Part shown: piece by piece, positions 26,032 to 34,265 of the stretch | How positions within the stretch are numbered: the stretch's first letter is position 1 | Layout: each line of letters begins with the position of its first letter | Assembly: GCF_003813775.1 (NCBI RefSeq) | Contig: NZ_RPDH01000003.1 | Location: 558,001 to 622,000, forward strand | Direction of reading: 5' to 3' | DNA from: Chitinophaga lutea | GTDB taxonomy: Bacteria; Bacteroidota; Bacteroidia; Chitinophagales; Chitinophagaceae | DNA: 64,000 bases | Position numbers and translations under genes: made by a program | Notes under the pieces: model-generated | Told to the model about the DNA's origin: nothing | What the model saw: only the letters and a program-made list of their open reading frames with translations | Databases searched by the model: none

Positions 26032-26487
26032 ATGGCAATTGAAAAGTATCTTGACCTCCCGGATTCCGTTTATGATGAATTTGATGCCCTGAGCGACGAA
26101 GCGTATGAAGATTTTGTCAAGAAGAAATACAAATCCTCCTTCGAAAAGTATGAACGCTGCCTCGCCATGATTCCCGAACCGAAAAAAGATTATGGCGATG
26201 CGTCGAGCGTAATAGAATGGATGGTGGAAAACTACCTGAAGATCCAGGATTACCCGAATGCGAAAAAATGGGTGGAAGACCTGGGGAATTACCTGAAGAA
26301 CAAAGATATCATGGGCGACTGGGAATTCCTCAAAGGCAAGGTGTACTACGAAGCAGGGGAGCCCGAAAAAGCGCTGGAAAACTTCCGTATCGCCAACGAT
26401 AAAACGAAAGGCCGCTGCTTCGAAGAGCAGGATAAAAAATATATCACTTTCTTTAAAAATCCGGCTAAATACACCGGCAACAAATAA
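26032..26487 (+). CDS. TPR-like protein, probable immunity protein 1
   Basis: A 151-aa cytosolic protein, helical throughout, with TPR-like repeats (KKKYKSSFEKYERCLAMIPE, then DWEFLKGKVYYEAGEPEKA). It lies 32 bases downstream of the nuclease toxin and before a longer paralogue. Small TPR-like cytosolic proteins are common immunity partners of nuclease toxins in Bacteroidota. No signal peptide is present, which fits a toxin that acts in the cytoplasm. It shares the IPEPKKDY block with LPEPKLDW in the next gene. Confidence 0.7.
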   Translation: MAIEKYLDLPDSVYDEFDALSDEAYEDFVKKKYKSSFEKYERCLAMIPEPKKDYGDASSVIEWMVENYLKIQDYPNAKKWVEDLGNYLKNKDIMGDWEFLKGKVYYEAGEPEKALENFRIANDKTKGRCFEEQDKKYITFFKNPAKYTGNK

Positions 26488-26488
26488 G

Positions 26489-27004
26489 ATGGAACTGACG
26501 GAAGAAATATATGACCGCATTATGGAGCTCTCCGAAAAGGGCGATGACTTTGCGGAGAACGAGCAGTTCAGTGCCGCATTGAACCAATACCAGCAGGCCA
26601 TCGACCTGCTGCCCGAGCCCAAGCTGGATTGGGAAGCCGCGACGTGGCTGTATACTGCCATGGGCGATGCGCATTTTAACCGGGAAGACCTTCCGAATGC
26701 GATGAATGCATACCAGCAGGCCCTTAAAGCGCCCGACGGTATTGCGAACCCGTACATCTGGTTCAGCATCGGGCAGGTGTATTTTGAATGGAAGCAGCTC
26801 GACGAAGCCAAGGAACATTTTATGCGCGCCTACATGCTGGACGGCGAAGATATTTTCGAAGACCAGCCGCCGGAGTACCTCGACCTCATCCGGGAAGAGA
26901 TCAGCGATCTGCCGCCGGGAGAGCGGGAAGAGGGTGACGATGGCGAGGGCGGTGATGGCCCGGGTGGCAACAAATGGCTGCCTCCAGGCTGGGATAAAAA
27001 CTGA
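26489..27004 (+). CDS. TPR-like protein, probable immunity protein 2
   Basis: A 171-aa TPR-like paralogue of the preceding gene, one base after its stop. It has repeats AENEQFSAALNQYQQAIDLL and FNREDLPNAMNAYQQALKAP, and a disordered acidic/glycine tail (EEGDDGEGGDGPGGNKWLPP) absent from the first copy. Either copy could be the cognate immunity protein. The other may be an orphan kept against related toxins. A strong terminator follows and closes the T6SS locus. Confidence 0.7.
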   Translation: MELTEEIYDRIMELSEKGDDFAENEQFSAALNQYQQAIDLLPEPKLDWEAATWLYTAMGDAHFNREDLPNAMNAYQQALKAPDGIANPYIWFSIGQVYFEWKQLDEAKEHFMRAYMLDGEDIFEDQPPEYLDLIREEISDLPPGEREEGDDGEGGDGPGGNKWLPPGWDKN

Positions 27005-27011
27005 CTGATAG

Positions 27012-27043
27012 CGGCTCCGCAGTGATGCGGGGCCGTTTTTTTT
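27012..27043 (+). terminator. Intrinsic terminator closing the T6SS locus
   Basis: CGGCTCCGCA - GTGA - TGCGGGGCCG is a 10-bp stem with one G-U pair, followed by eight or nine T residues. It lies directly after the second TPR gene. Confidence 0.9.
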
Positions 27044-27119
27044 TACAGGTAGCCGCCGGTACAAATGTTTGGTAAATTGCTAAAAAATTTAGTATTTTGC
27101 GATTGTAAATTACCTTACA

Positions 27120-27794
27120 ATGGCAGTGGAATTGGAACAGATAGCCCTGGGAGGGCTGTTTTACCGGAAGGGGAAGGTAACGCAGGTGCGGGAGGAACAT
27201 TTTCTGCAGATGGCCGCATTTGCGCGGGAGATCGATCCCATTCCGATTGATGGTATCCGGTTGTGGAAGCTGGGTTTTTCCCGGAACATTACCACCGGTG
27301 CGAGTTATAAATCATGGCAGGGCATCACCCTGTACCTGAAGCCCGGCACACTGAACCGCTGGCTGGTGCAATTTGAAGGGGTGCCGAAAGTGGGTGCCCT
27401 GGAATATATCCACGAGGTGCAGCGGCTCTGGTTCACGTTGTTCGGCGAGCACCTGACGCTGGTGGCAGGGGCCGTCAAAGAGAAGGACAGGGATAACGAA
27501 AAACCGCCCGTTCCGGAGCCGGTGGCCATTCCGGGAGATCACATCTACGACCAGCCTTATTATGTGACCTGGGATTCGCGGCTGCTTATCCGCACCGGGC
27601 GTATCGCGGTGTGGCGTATTGGCGAGGAAAAGACCCTTTTTGAATGGAGCGGCAGACGGGTGGGGCTCACCCTCGTAACCGGCCAGGCGTCGGAAGAAGA
27701 CCGTGTATTAGGCGGGAAATGGTTGCAGCAGCACCTGGAAGCGGTGGGATTGCGAAACCCGGAAGGGGAGGACCCGGCGCGTTACCTGGGATAG
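27120..27794 (+). CDS. Unidentified protein with a conserved Bacteroidota domain
   Basis: A 224-aa protein of unknown role. The first half carries a pattern seen in many small Bacteroidota proteins: IDGIRLWKLGFSRN, then GITLYLKPG, and the strongest block ALEYIHEVQRLWFTLFGEHL, resembling the common IKYVHQLQNLYFALTGEEL type of segment. The second half has YDQPYYVTWDSRLLIRTGRI and a final helix. I do not recognise a function. It is monocistronic and is followed by tandem repeats. It may be a fusion of the short conserved protein with an extra C-terminal domain. Confidence 0.72.
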   Translation: MAVELEQIALGGLFYRKGKVTQVREEHFLQMAAFAREIDPIPIDGIRLWKLGFSRNITTGASYKSWQGITLYLKPGTLNRWLVQFEGVPKVGALEYIHEVQRLWFTLFGEHLTLVAGAVKEKDRDNEKPPVPEPVAIPGDHIYDQPYYVTWDSRLLIRTGRIAVWRIGEEKTLFEWSGRRVGLTLVTGQASEEDRVLGGKWLQQHLEAVGLRNPEGEDPARYLG

Positions 27795-27941
27795 GCTATC
27801 ATCCGGAAGTTTTAGTACCGGATGGGAGGTGGCAGGCATGTCATCACTCTTGAATAGTTATTTCGCCTGATGCCCGCTATAAGCAAATCCGGTTGTGCGT
27901 ATCATGTAATATCTCCGGGTAGTGGCAGTGCATGCTATGTT

Positions 27942-28155
27942 GGATTTCGGGGGAAAGTGAAGCGGGGTGGAGGTAATATCTGCCAACAGTTTATGCGTGT
28001 GTGGATGGGGGATTTCGGGAAAGTAAGTGGGATAGAGGTGATATCTGCCAACAGTTTCTGCGTGTGGGATGGGGGATTTCGGGGAAAATGAAGCGGGATG
28101 GCGGTGATATCCGTTGATAGTTTCTACGTGTGAGAATGGGGGATTTCGGGAAAAG
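27942..28155. repeat. Tandem repeat of about 64-68 bp, four units
   Basis: Units begin at about 27942, 28010, 28074 and 28141, each with GGATTTCGGG, and contain GGTGATATCTGCCAACAGTT and GCGTGTG-like parts. The period varies between 64 and 68 bases, and a weaker partial unit lies upstream. The last partial unit overlaps the -33 position of the PhnA-like gene promoter. Nothing here looks coding. Confidence 0.8.
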
Positions 28156-28176
28156 CGCAGGGAAAGCTTATCTTTG
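28144..28176 (+). promoter_or_regulatory. Promoter of the PhnA-like gene
   Basis: TATCTTTG at 28169-28176 matches TAnnTTTG, and TTTCG at 28144-28148, in the last repeat unit, stands at the -33 distance (about 21 bases). It is 20 bases upstream of the ATG. Confidence 0.6.
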
Positions 28177-28196
28177 CCGCCGTTTAAACGCGATTT

Positions 28197-28778
28197 ATGA
28201 AACTGGAAGAGCAACTGCTGCAGCGAAGCGGCAACCAATGTGAATTATGCAAGGCCACCGGTACATTGAAAGTGTACGAGGTGCCGCCCGAAGCCGGCAG
28301 CTATGCGGAGCGCAACATCTACATCTGCGACAAATGTACCGCACAGATCAATAAAAAAGAAGAACTCGACAACGCGCACTGGAGCTGCCTCACGGAAGCC
28401 ATGTGGAGCGAAGTGCCGGGTGTGCAGGTAGTAGCCTGGCGCATGCTCAACCGCCTGCGTAATGAAAGCTGGGCGGCGGACAGCCTGGATATGATGTACC
28501 TCACCGACGAAAACCTCGCCTGGGCCAAATCCACCGGCGATCACGAAAGCGACGGCTCGGTAGATCTGCATAAAGACAGCAACGGCACCGTACTGCAAAA
28601 CGGCGATACCGTGGTGCTCACCAAATCGCTCGATGTAAAAGGTTCCACCCTCAACGCCAAACTGGGCACCGTGGTGAAGAACATCCGCCTTGTGCCGGAC
28701 AACACGGAACAGATCGAAGGGAAAATCGAAGGACAGACAATCGTCATCCTCACTAAATATCTGCGCAAGCAGGGGTAA
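28197..28778 (+). CDS. PhnA-like zinc-ribbon protein (YjdM family)
   Basis: A 193-aa protein of the PhnA/YjdM family. The N-terminal zinc ribbon has CELC (Cys15, Cys18) and ICDKC. The C-terminal PhnA domain includes DSNGTVLQNGDTVVLTKSLD and VKGSTLNAKLGTVVKNIRLV and ends in IVILTKYLRKQ, the typical end of this family. The link of PhnA to phosphonate metabolism is historic and not established, so no reaction is assigned. It has its own promoter and ends exactly where another tandem repeat begins. Confidence 0.88.
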   Translation: MKLEEQLLQRSGNQCELCKATGTLKVYEVPPEAGSYAERNIYICDKCTAQINKKEELDNAHWSCLTEAMWSEVPGVQVVAWRMLNRLRNESWAADSLDMMYLTDENLAWAKSTGDHESDGSVDLHKDSNGTVLQNGDTVVLTKSLDVKGSTLNAKLGTVVKNIRLVPDNTEQIEGKIEGQTIVILTKYLRKQG

Positions 28779-29125
28779 TTGCGTCTTTGCAAAGCGGCAG
28801 GATATTTTATTGAGAAGGTTTTCGATAGCAGGAGAAGGCGCATTTACACCCCGAAGGACATTGCAGCATGGAGCGTTTTTTCGGTGAGAGGGATTGCGTC
28901 TTTACAAGCCGGTAGAATATTTTAGAACGTTTTCGATAGAGGGAGAAGATGCTTTACACCCCGAAGGACATTGCAGCATGGAGCGTTTTTTCGGTGATAG
29001 GGATTGCGCCTTCAAGCTGCAGGATATTTTAGAACGTTTTCGATAAAGGGAAAAGACGTCTTTGCAACCCGAAGGATATTGCAGCATTGCAGCATGGAGC
29101 GTTTTTTCGGTGAGAGGGATCGTGC
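28778..29125. repeat. Tandem repeat of about 110-115 bp, three units
   Basis: Units start at about 28778, 28893 and 29003 with ATTGCG and share AACGTTTTCGATA, ACCCCGAAGGACATTGCAGC and ATGGAGCGTTTTTTCGGTGA. A short part of a fourth unit starts near 29118. Unit three carries an extra duplicated TTGCAGCA. The first unit begins at the last base of the PhnA-like stop codon. No conserved reading frame is visible. Confidence 0.85.
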
Positions 29126-29250
29126 TTTTGTAAGCGACAATATATGGTGCGGCTATTGTTTATCAGGATTTTAGGCAAGCGTATCCGCTACAGGCATTGT
29201 GCGAATTCGACCTCCCTTCAACGTACGATACACATTGAAACTAAAAATAA

Positions 29251-29279
29251 AAAGGGCCAGACACTCGTCTGGCCCTTTT
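29251..29279 (-). terminator. Intrinsic terminator for the DUF1080 gene
   Basis: GGGCCAGAC - ACTC - GTCTGGCCC is a 9-bp perfect stem, with A-rich left and T-rich right flanks. On the minus strand it is followed by TTTTTATTTTTAG, directly downstream of the DUF1080 gene. Confidence 0.88.
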
Positions 29280-29303
29280 GTTATGCGTAATATTTTTTGA
29301 ATT

Positions 29304-30278
29304 TTATTTCGCCGGGGTGATCACGATTTTCCTGAACTCTATCGGACCATGGTCGCCCTGGATATAGATGGGGCCCGGGTCGCCTTCGTTGCTGTTGAGG
29401 GCGCCGCCGGTGATGCCGGGGATTTCCTGGTTACTGATCACCGTTTTGCCGTTGGCTACAACGGTCACCATACGGCCTACCAGCGTGATTTCATAGCGCT
29501 GCCACTGATCGGGGCCGAGAGCGTTGATCTCTGAAGGAGCGAGGAAGCCATACACACCGCTGTACAGTACGCTGGAGGGGTGCGCGTCTTTCGGGCTGTC
29601 TTCGATCTGCACTTCATACCGTCCTCTTAAATACACGCCGCTGTTGCTGCCTTTTTTGTAACGGAATTCCACCTGCAGTTTGAAGTCGGTGAACTCCTGC
29701 TCTGAAATCAGGTTGGCGCCGGATTTCGGGCTGGTGAGGATGCCGTTTTTGACTTCCCACTGGTTGGCCGCGCCAACTGCTTTCCAGCCGTTGAGGTCTT
29801 TGCCGTTGAACAGGTTGATGGGTTTGCCCCAGACCGGTGCCGCCGTACGTTTCAGGTAAGGCGCTTTTATGCCTTTCCAGTTGTATTTTTTGCCTTCGCT
29901 GGTGGTAATGGTCCCCTGGATGCCTTCACCCGCCAGTTCGCCTTCGATCACGAAGTCTTTGTCGCCGCTTTCCCACTGCGGGGGAAGGGTGAAGCTGAAC
30001 TTGCCGTTATTGAAATTGACTTTCGCCACGGGGCGGGCGCTGCCGGAAGAACCTACAAAATAGCCCACCAGCGTACGGTAGCCGGAGAGTTTTACTTCCA
30101 GCCACGAAGGGCTGCTTTTGCCGTTTTCATCCACCGTGATGTCCCAACGGCCAATCAGTGCTTTCTGATCCTGCATGGTTTGTGTATGAAGCGGTAATTT
30201 GTCGTTGTCTGATGCAACTACAGCGGAAGCCGACAGCAATAAACAACTGAGGCCGCACACAATAAGTTTTCTATACAT
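29304..30278 (-). CDS. Exported DUF1080 (3-keto-disaccharide hydrolase-like) protein
   Basis: A 324-aa protein with a Sec signal peptide (YRKLIVCGLSCLLLSASAVV). The C-terminal part (about 150-324) is a DUF1080 concanavalin-like domain: INLFNGKDLNGWKAVGAANQ, VEFRYKKGSNSGVYLRGRYE, VQIEDSPKDAHPSSVLYSGV and a final PIEFRKIVITP strand. The family contains 3-keto-disaccharide hydrolases of the periplasm that act with Gfo/Idh/MocA dehydrogenases. The first 140 residues form an extra beta domain. A Gfo/Idh/MocA protein occurs at 62432-63772 but is not adjacent. The substrate is unknown. Confidence 0.85.
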   Translation of the reverse strand: MYRKLIVCGLSCLLLSASAVVASDNDKLPLHTQTMQDQKALIGRWDITVDENGKSSPSWLEVKLSGYRTLVGYFVGSSGSARPVAKVNFNNGKFSFTLPPQWESGDKDFVIEGELAGEGIQGTITTSEGKKYNWKGIKAPYLKRTAAPVWGKPINLFNGKDLNGWKAVGAANQWEVKNGILTSPKSGANLISEQEFTDFKLQVEFRYKKGSNSGVYLRGRYEVQIEDSPKDAHPSSVLYSGVYGFLAPSEINALGPDQWQRYEITLVGRMVTVVANGKTVISNQEIPGITGGALNSNEGDPGPIYIQGDHGPIEFRKIVITPAK

Positions 30279-30328
30279 AATAACTGGTTAATTGAAGCTG
30301 AATCAACAAGATAAGGCTTATTTGCCTT

Positions 30329-32920
30329 TTACACAAGATTCCTGCCTGCGTTCACGATGCCATACACCGTCCGTATCACCAGTTTTTCATATACGCTTTT
30401 CAGTTCCGCGTCGCTGGTGGATTTGGAACGCTGCAAGGCGTAATGCTGCAGCACCACGAGCGGGAGCATGATGCGCTCGCGCAGCGCGATGGAGTTTTTC
30501 TCCACGGGGAATTCCTGCATCAGTTCCTTATTGCCGGTGAGCTCGAGCAGCATGGCCTTGGTGAGGTCGTACTCATTTTTCAGCAGGGTCCAGAAGGCGC
30601 CGTAGTGCTCATCGTGCTGCAGGTGCGCCGTGATGCGGAAGTCCGATTTGGACATGGACATGATGCAGTTATCGATCATGGTTTTGAAGAAACCGGACGT
30701 TTTGTACAGTTCCGCCGCGCAAGACCATTTGCCGCCTTCTTTCACCGCGCGCAGGGCAGAGCCTACGCCGTAGAATGCGGGCACGCTTTGTTTGAGCTGG
30801 CTCCAGGCGGTCACGAAACTGATGGCCCGAAGGTCTTCCAGCTTGAGCGCCGCGCCGGCGTTGCGTTTGGTGGGCCGGCTGCTGATGTTGATGTTGGACA
30901 ACAGTTTCAGCGGGCTGAGGTTCTCGAGGTATTCGGTAAACAGCGGGTGCTCGCGAAGCGCCACGAACCGGCCGAAACTTTCTTCGGCCATGGTGGTGAT
31001 CAGCTCTTTTTCTTTATAGTCGAGCACATCGCGCTGGTCCGGGTGCAGTACGGCCGCCACGCCGGCGTTTACCAGCTGTTCGATGTTGAACTTGGCGGTT
31101 TCCACCGAACCGTAGAGCGAGCTCACGGTCTGGCCCTGGATGGTGAGCTGTATATGGTCGTTGGCCACTTCTTCTCCCATCGCCGCATAGAAGCGGTGGG
31201 TTTTGCCGCCGCCGCGCGAGGGAGGGCCGCCGCGGCCGTCGAAGAAAGTGAGGTCGATGTCGTATTTGCGGGTGATGGCCGTCAGTTCCACCTTGGCCTG
31301 GTAAATAGACCAATTCGCCATCAGGTAACCGCCGTCTTTGGTGCTGTCTGAAAAGCCGAGCATGATCATCTGGCGGTTGCCGCGGCGCCTGAGGTGCTCT
31401 TTGTACACAGGGTGGGTGTAGAGCTGCTCCATTACGCCGGCCGCATGTTTCAGGTCGTTGATGGTTTCGAAAAGCGGTAGGAAGTCGACGGTGAGGTCGT
31501 CTTTCGTCCAGCCGCACCATAAAAACAGGTTCATCAGCTGCAGAATGTCCGAAGCCTGCTGGCAGTTGCTGATAATAAAGCGGTGGCTGGCCATTTCCCC
31601 GTTCTGCTGCTGGATGCTGCGCATCAGGCGGATGGTGCAGAGGGTATCGTTGATCATGGGATCTACGCCGGGAACGGGTGCTTCGGCGCAGGGGAAGTCC
31701 ACTTCATTGAAACTGATGAGCCGCAGTTTTTCTTCTTCGGACAAACCGGCATATTCTTCCGCGGGCAGGCCATTGTTCAGTTCGGGCTGGTTGAGGCCGA
31801 AGCGGAACACGTTGCGCAGCACCCGGCTGTCTTGCCGGATGTCGAGCCGGGCGAAATAGCAGCCGAAGAGGCGGATTTTCAGTGACAGGTCGTCTACGAG
31901 GTTCACGAACAGGCCGTCGTGGTCTTTGACGAGGGTGTCTTTGATATTTTGCAGCAATCCTGCCATTTCCTCCTGGAGGTCCGGCGCGTTGGGCCGGGGA
32001 TTGAAGGCATTGTCGTACATGATGCGGCCGAGGGCGTTCATCGGCTCTTCGATGCCGCGGAAGGTGATGCGGCGTTTCAGTGCCCGGTAGTCGCGGTAAT
32101 AGCATCGGAACACCGTTTGGCGCAGTGCCGCGGCTACCGTGCGGGTGGTGTCCGTATTAACGTTCGGGTTGCCGTCACGGTCGCCGCCGGGCCAGAAGCC
32201 CAGTTCGAAAATGCCGGCCAGCACGTCGCCGAGGTCGAATTCTTCGTTGAGGCGGGTCTGGATATCGGCCAGCGCGTTGTAGAACACGTGTTCCACGAAC
32301 CACATCAGGCTCAGGGCCTCATCCACGGGCGTGGGCGAGGTTTTATTGAAGAAGGGCGTTTTGCCCAGCTGCTGCAGTAATAAGTTGATGGCGTTGATGT
32401 CGTTGATTTTCAGGGCCTCGATGAGGTCCGTCATGATGGTGAGCACCGTGCCGGGGTAAAACTGGGTGGGGTGGGCTGTGAGCACGAGGCGGAGGGAGAA
32501 ATTCCGCAGTTTTTCGCTGATCTTGTCCCGCACCTCGTCGTCCTGCGCGATCTGCTGCACGAGGCCCTGGAGGGTGCCGTTGCCGTCGGTACGGCTCAGT
32601 TTGCTGAACGAAGAGTCTTCAATGGCGTCGAAGAGCACCACCTGCCTTTCGATGTACTGGATAAAGCGGAAGAGGCGGTTGATCTGCTCCCTTTCGTCGA
32701 TTTCCGGGGCCCTTTCTTTGAAGAAGGTTTCGATGATCTCGGCCGGCGACTTCAGTTTGGCGACGCCTTTTTCGCAATGGGAGGTGAAAAACGGCAGTAA
32801 AATGCCGGTATCTTTTACCTGGTAAAACGGCAGGGTTAAAAATAAACTGTTATACAACTCAAAGCGCGTGATCACTTCACGGGTGTATATATCTTTCTGG
32901 TTGCCGGACTGTTTCAACAT
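30329..32920 (-). CDS. ppc: Phosphoenolpyruvate carboxylase
   Basis: An 863-aa PEP carboxylase, which makes oxaloacetate from PEP and bicarbonate to refill the TCA cycle. Active-site signatures are visible: LVLTAHPTQFYPGT (with the catalytic His), FDLGDVLAGIFELGFWPGGD-RDGNPNV, the glycine-rich FFDGRGGPPSRGGGKTHRF loop (replacing FHGRGGxxGRGGxP), and MLGFSDSTKDGGYL. It is slightly shorter than E. coli Ppc and of the Bacteroidota type. The C terminus (RTVYGIVNAGRNLV) ends in place of the usual RNTG. It is monocistronic. Confidence 0.93.
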   Translation of the reverse strand: MLKQSGNQKDIYTREVITRFELYNSLFLTLPFYQVKDTGILLPFFTSHCEKGVAKLKSPAEIIETFFKERAPEIDEREQINRLFRFIQYIERQVVLFDAIEDSSFSKLSRTDGNGTLQGLVQQIAQDDEVRDKISEKLRNFSLRLVLTAHPTQFYPGTVLTIMTDLIEALKINDINAINLLLQQLGKTPFFNKTSPTPVDEALSLMWFVEHVFYNALADIQTRLNEEFDLGDVLAGIFELGFWPGGDRDGNPNVNTDTTRTVAAALRQTVFRCYYRDYRALKRRITFRGIEEPMNALGRIMYDNAFNPRPNAPDLQEEMAGLLQNIKDTLVKDHDGLFVNLVDDLSLKIRLFGCYFARLDIRQDSRVLRNVFRFGLNQPELNNGLPAEEYAGLSEEEKLRLISFNEVDFPCAEAPVPGVDPMINDTLCTIRLMRSIQQQNGEMASHRFIISNCQQASDILQLMNLFLWCGWTKDDLTVDFLPLFETINDLKHAAGVMEQLYTHPVYKEHLRRRGNRQMIMLGFSDSTKDGGYLMANWSIYQAKVELTAITRKYDIDLTFFDGRGGPPSRGGGKTHRFYAAMGEEVANDHIQLTIQGQTVSSLYGSVETAKFNIEQLVNAGVAAVLHPDQRDVLDYKEKELITTMAEESFGRFVALREHPLFTEYLENLSPLKLLSNINISSRPTKRNAGAALKLEDLRAISFVTAWSQLKQSVPAFYGVGSALRAVKEGGKWSCAAELYKTSGFFKTMIDNCIMSMSKSDFRITAHLQHDEHYGAFWTLLKNEYDLTKAMLLELTGNKELMQEFPVEKNSIALRERIMLPLVVLQHYALQRSKSTSDAELKSVYEKLVIRTVYGIVNAGRNLV

Positions 32921-32941
32921 GGACTATTCGTTAAGCACCGG

Positions 32942-32949
32942 CAAAATTA
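32942..32949 (-). promoter_or_regulatory. Candidate -7 element for ppc
   Basis: On the minus strand TAATTTTG matches TAnnTTTG and lies 22 bases before the ppc start. The -33 region is only TTTC-like. Confidence 0.5.
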
Positions 32950-33088
32950 TAAATATTAATAAGAAAGATGGGGAAAAGTTGGGGTGTGGGGAGGAATTTT
33001 GGGCAGAAGATGGCGAAAGTGGGATTACGGGGAGGGTAAAGCTGTTTAGAATGCATGGATGATTGTTTTTTGTTATTTGTTTAAGGCG

Positions 33089-34075
33089 TCATTCTTCCGG
33101 CGCCAGCACAATGATGGTTTCGCCATTCTGCCGGATAGCTATTTTTGAGGTGGCGCTGTCAAAACAAATTTGCGGGTTGGTCGCATTTTCCTGTGATATG
33201 AAGGAAGAATTTTGTTTGCCGGAGTCGATATCTTCCATTGTATGTAATACTTCCCCGGTTTCGATGTCGATGATCTTGGGATATCGAAACAAGTCCCATG
33301 CTTTTGTGCTGTTGATCGGGAATACATTTCCGAATGGCCCCTGTACTTTCACCGCCGGAGAAATCGTGTTCTCCAGATGGTTCCATATGGCGATATGATT
33401 TTCCGGTAAAATGGGTACGGCTTCATCATCAAAAGGCTCGCTTTCGGTGGAGCCAATCAGTATATTCTCACCATCCAAAAATGCCGCTACGTTTACATCT
33501 ATCCCGACAGCCGGCTCGACCAGACGGTTATCCAGTAATGCAGGGTTATTAAAACATGCTTCGATGTTGTATAGAGCAATGGTGTTGACCGGATGCCATT
33601 CCCAGCCGCGTACCATCAGGAACTTTTTATCCGGGCTAATCAGCAACCTCGAGTGGAAAGTATCGCCAGGATGGCGATCGGGGCTATCGGTGACGAGTTC
33701 ACCCGTTTCAACATCTTCAAAATCCAGCCGGCAATATTTCAACGGGCAATGGGCCAGGTAAGTCCGGTTTTCGAATGTAATAAAGGCCGCCGGGTATTCG
33801 TAAGAATCCGAAAAATAGTAACTGCGGTTGATTTCGCGCAACAGGATGCCGTTTTTCAGCAAGAGCCCTTTGGTGCCCAGTCTTTTATATAAGAACACGT
33901 AGGTTCCGTTTTCAGATGCAATGACACCGTCAAAGGTGGAGTAAGTGTATGCCAGGAGATCGTTGCGGGTACCATCCGGCTTATATTGCTGTCCGGCACT
34001 TCTCCAGTCCACAATACTACCCTGGAACCAATCAATTGTTTCAAGGTAGTTCGTTTTGATAATTTGTTTTTTCAT
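33089..34075 (-). CDS. Unidentified cytosolic protein with beta-propeller-like repeats
   Basis: A 328-aa protein without a signal peptide. It has repeats with strand patterns such as STFDGVIASENGTYVFLYKR, AFITFENRTYLAHCPLKYCR and LLISPDKKFLMVRGWEWHPV, suggesting a WD40-type or similar propeller. Such proteins are common in Bacteroidota and of unknown function. Some occur as immunity proteins, but no toxin is next to this one. It has no operon partner, and it is slightly less GC-rich than its neighbours. Confidence 0.65.
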   Translation of the reverse strand: MKKQIIKTNYLETIDWFQGSIVDWRSAGQQYKPDGTRNDLLAYTYSTFDGVIASENGTYVFLYKRLGTKGLLLKNGILLREINRSYYFSDSYEYPAAFITFENRTYLAHCPLKYCRLDFEDVETGELVTDSPDRHPGDTFHSRLLISPDKKFLMVRGWEWHPVNTIALYNIEACFNNPALLDNRLVEPAVGIDVNVAAFLDGENILIGSTESEPFDDEAVPILPENHIAIWNHLENTISPAVKVQGPFGNVFPINSTKAWDLFRYPKIIDIETGEVLHTMEDIDSGKQNSSFISQENATNPQICFDSATSKIAIRQNGETIIVLAPEE

Positions 34076-34265
34076 AGTCAGGAATTACAGATCGCGGCGC
34101 TGAGGTTGGCATCCGATTGCAAGTATAGTAAAAAGTGGACTGGGAAAGTAAAGTCATCCACCACCTATGTGTTGAGTATGATATCCGGCAAAACCTTCAG
34201 ATCATTGATAATTAACCACATCACAGCCAAAATTTGTTATTTTTATTTACAATTACCGGATCCAT

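Noticed and set aside
27942..28155. CRISPR array
   Set aside because: The repeats are 64-68 bases and diverged along their whole length, with no short constant repeat plus unique spacer pattern and no cas genes in the window.
28778..29125. CRISPR-like or coding tandem array
   Set aside because: Units are directly adjacent, about 110-115 bases long, with indels that break any frame and no unique spacers.
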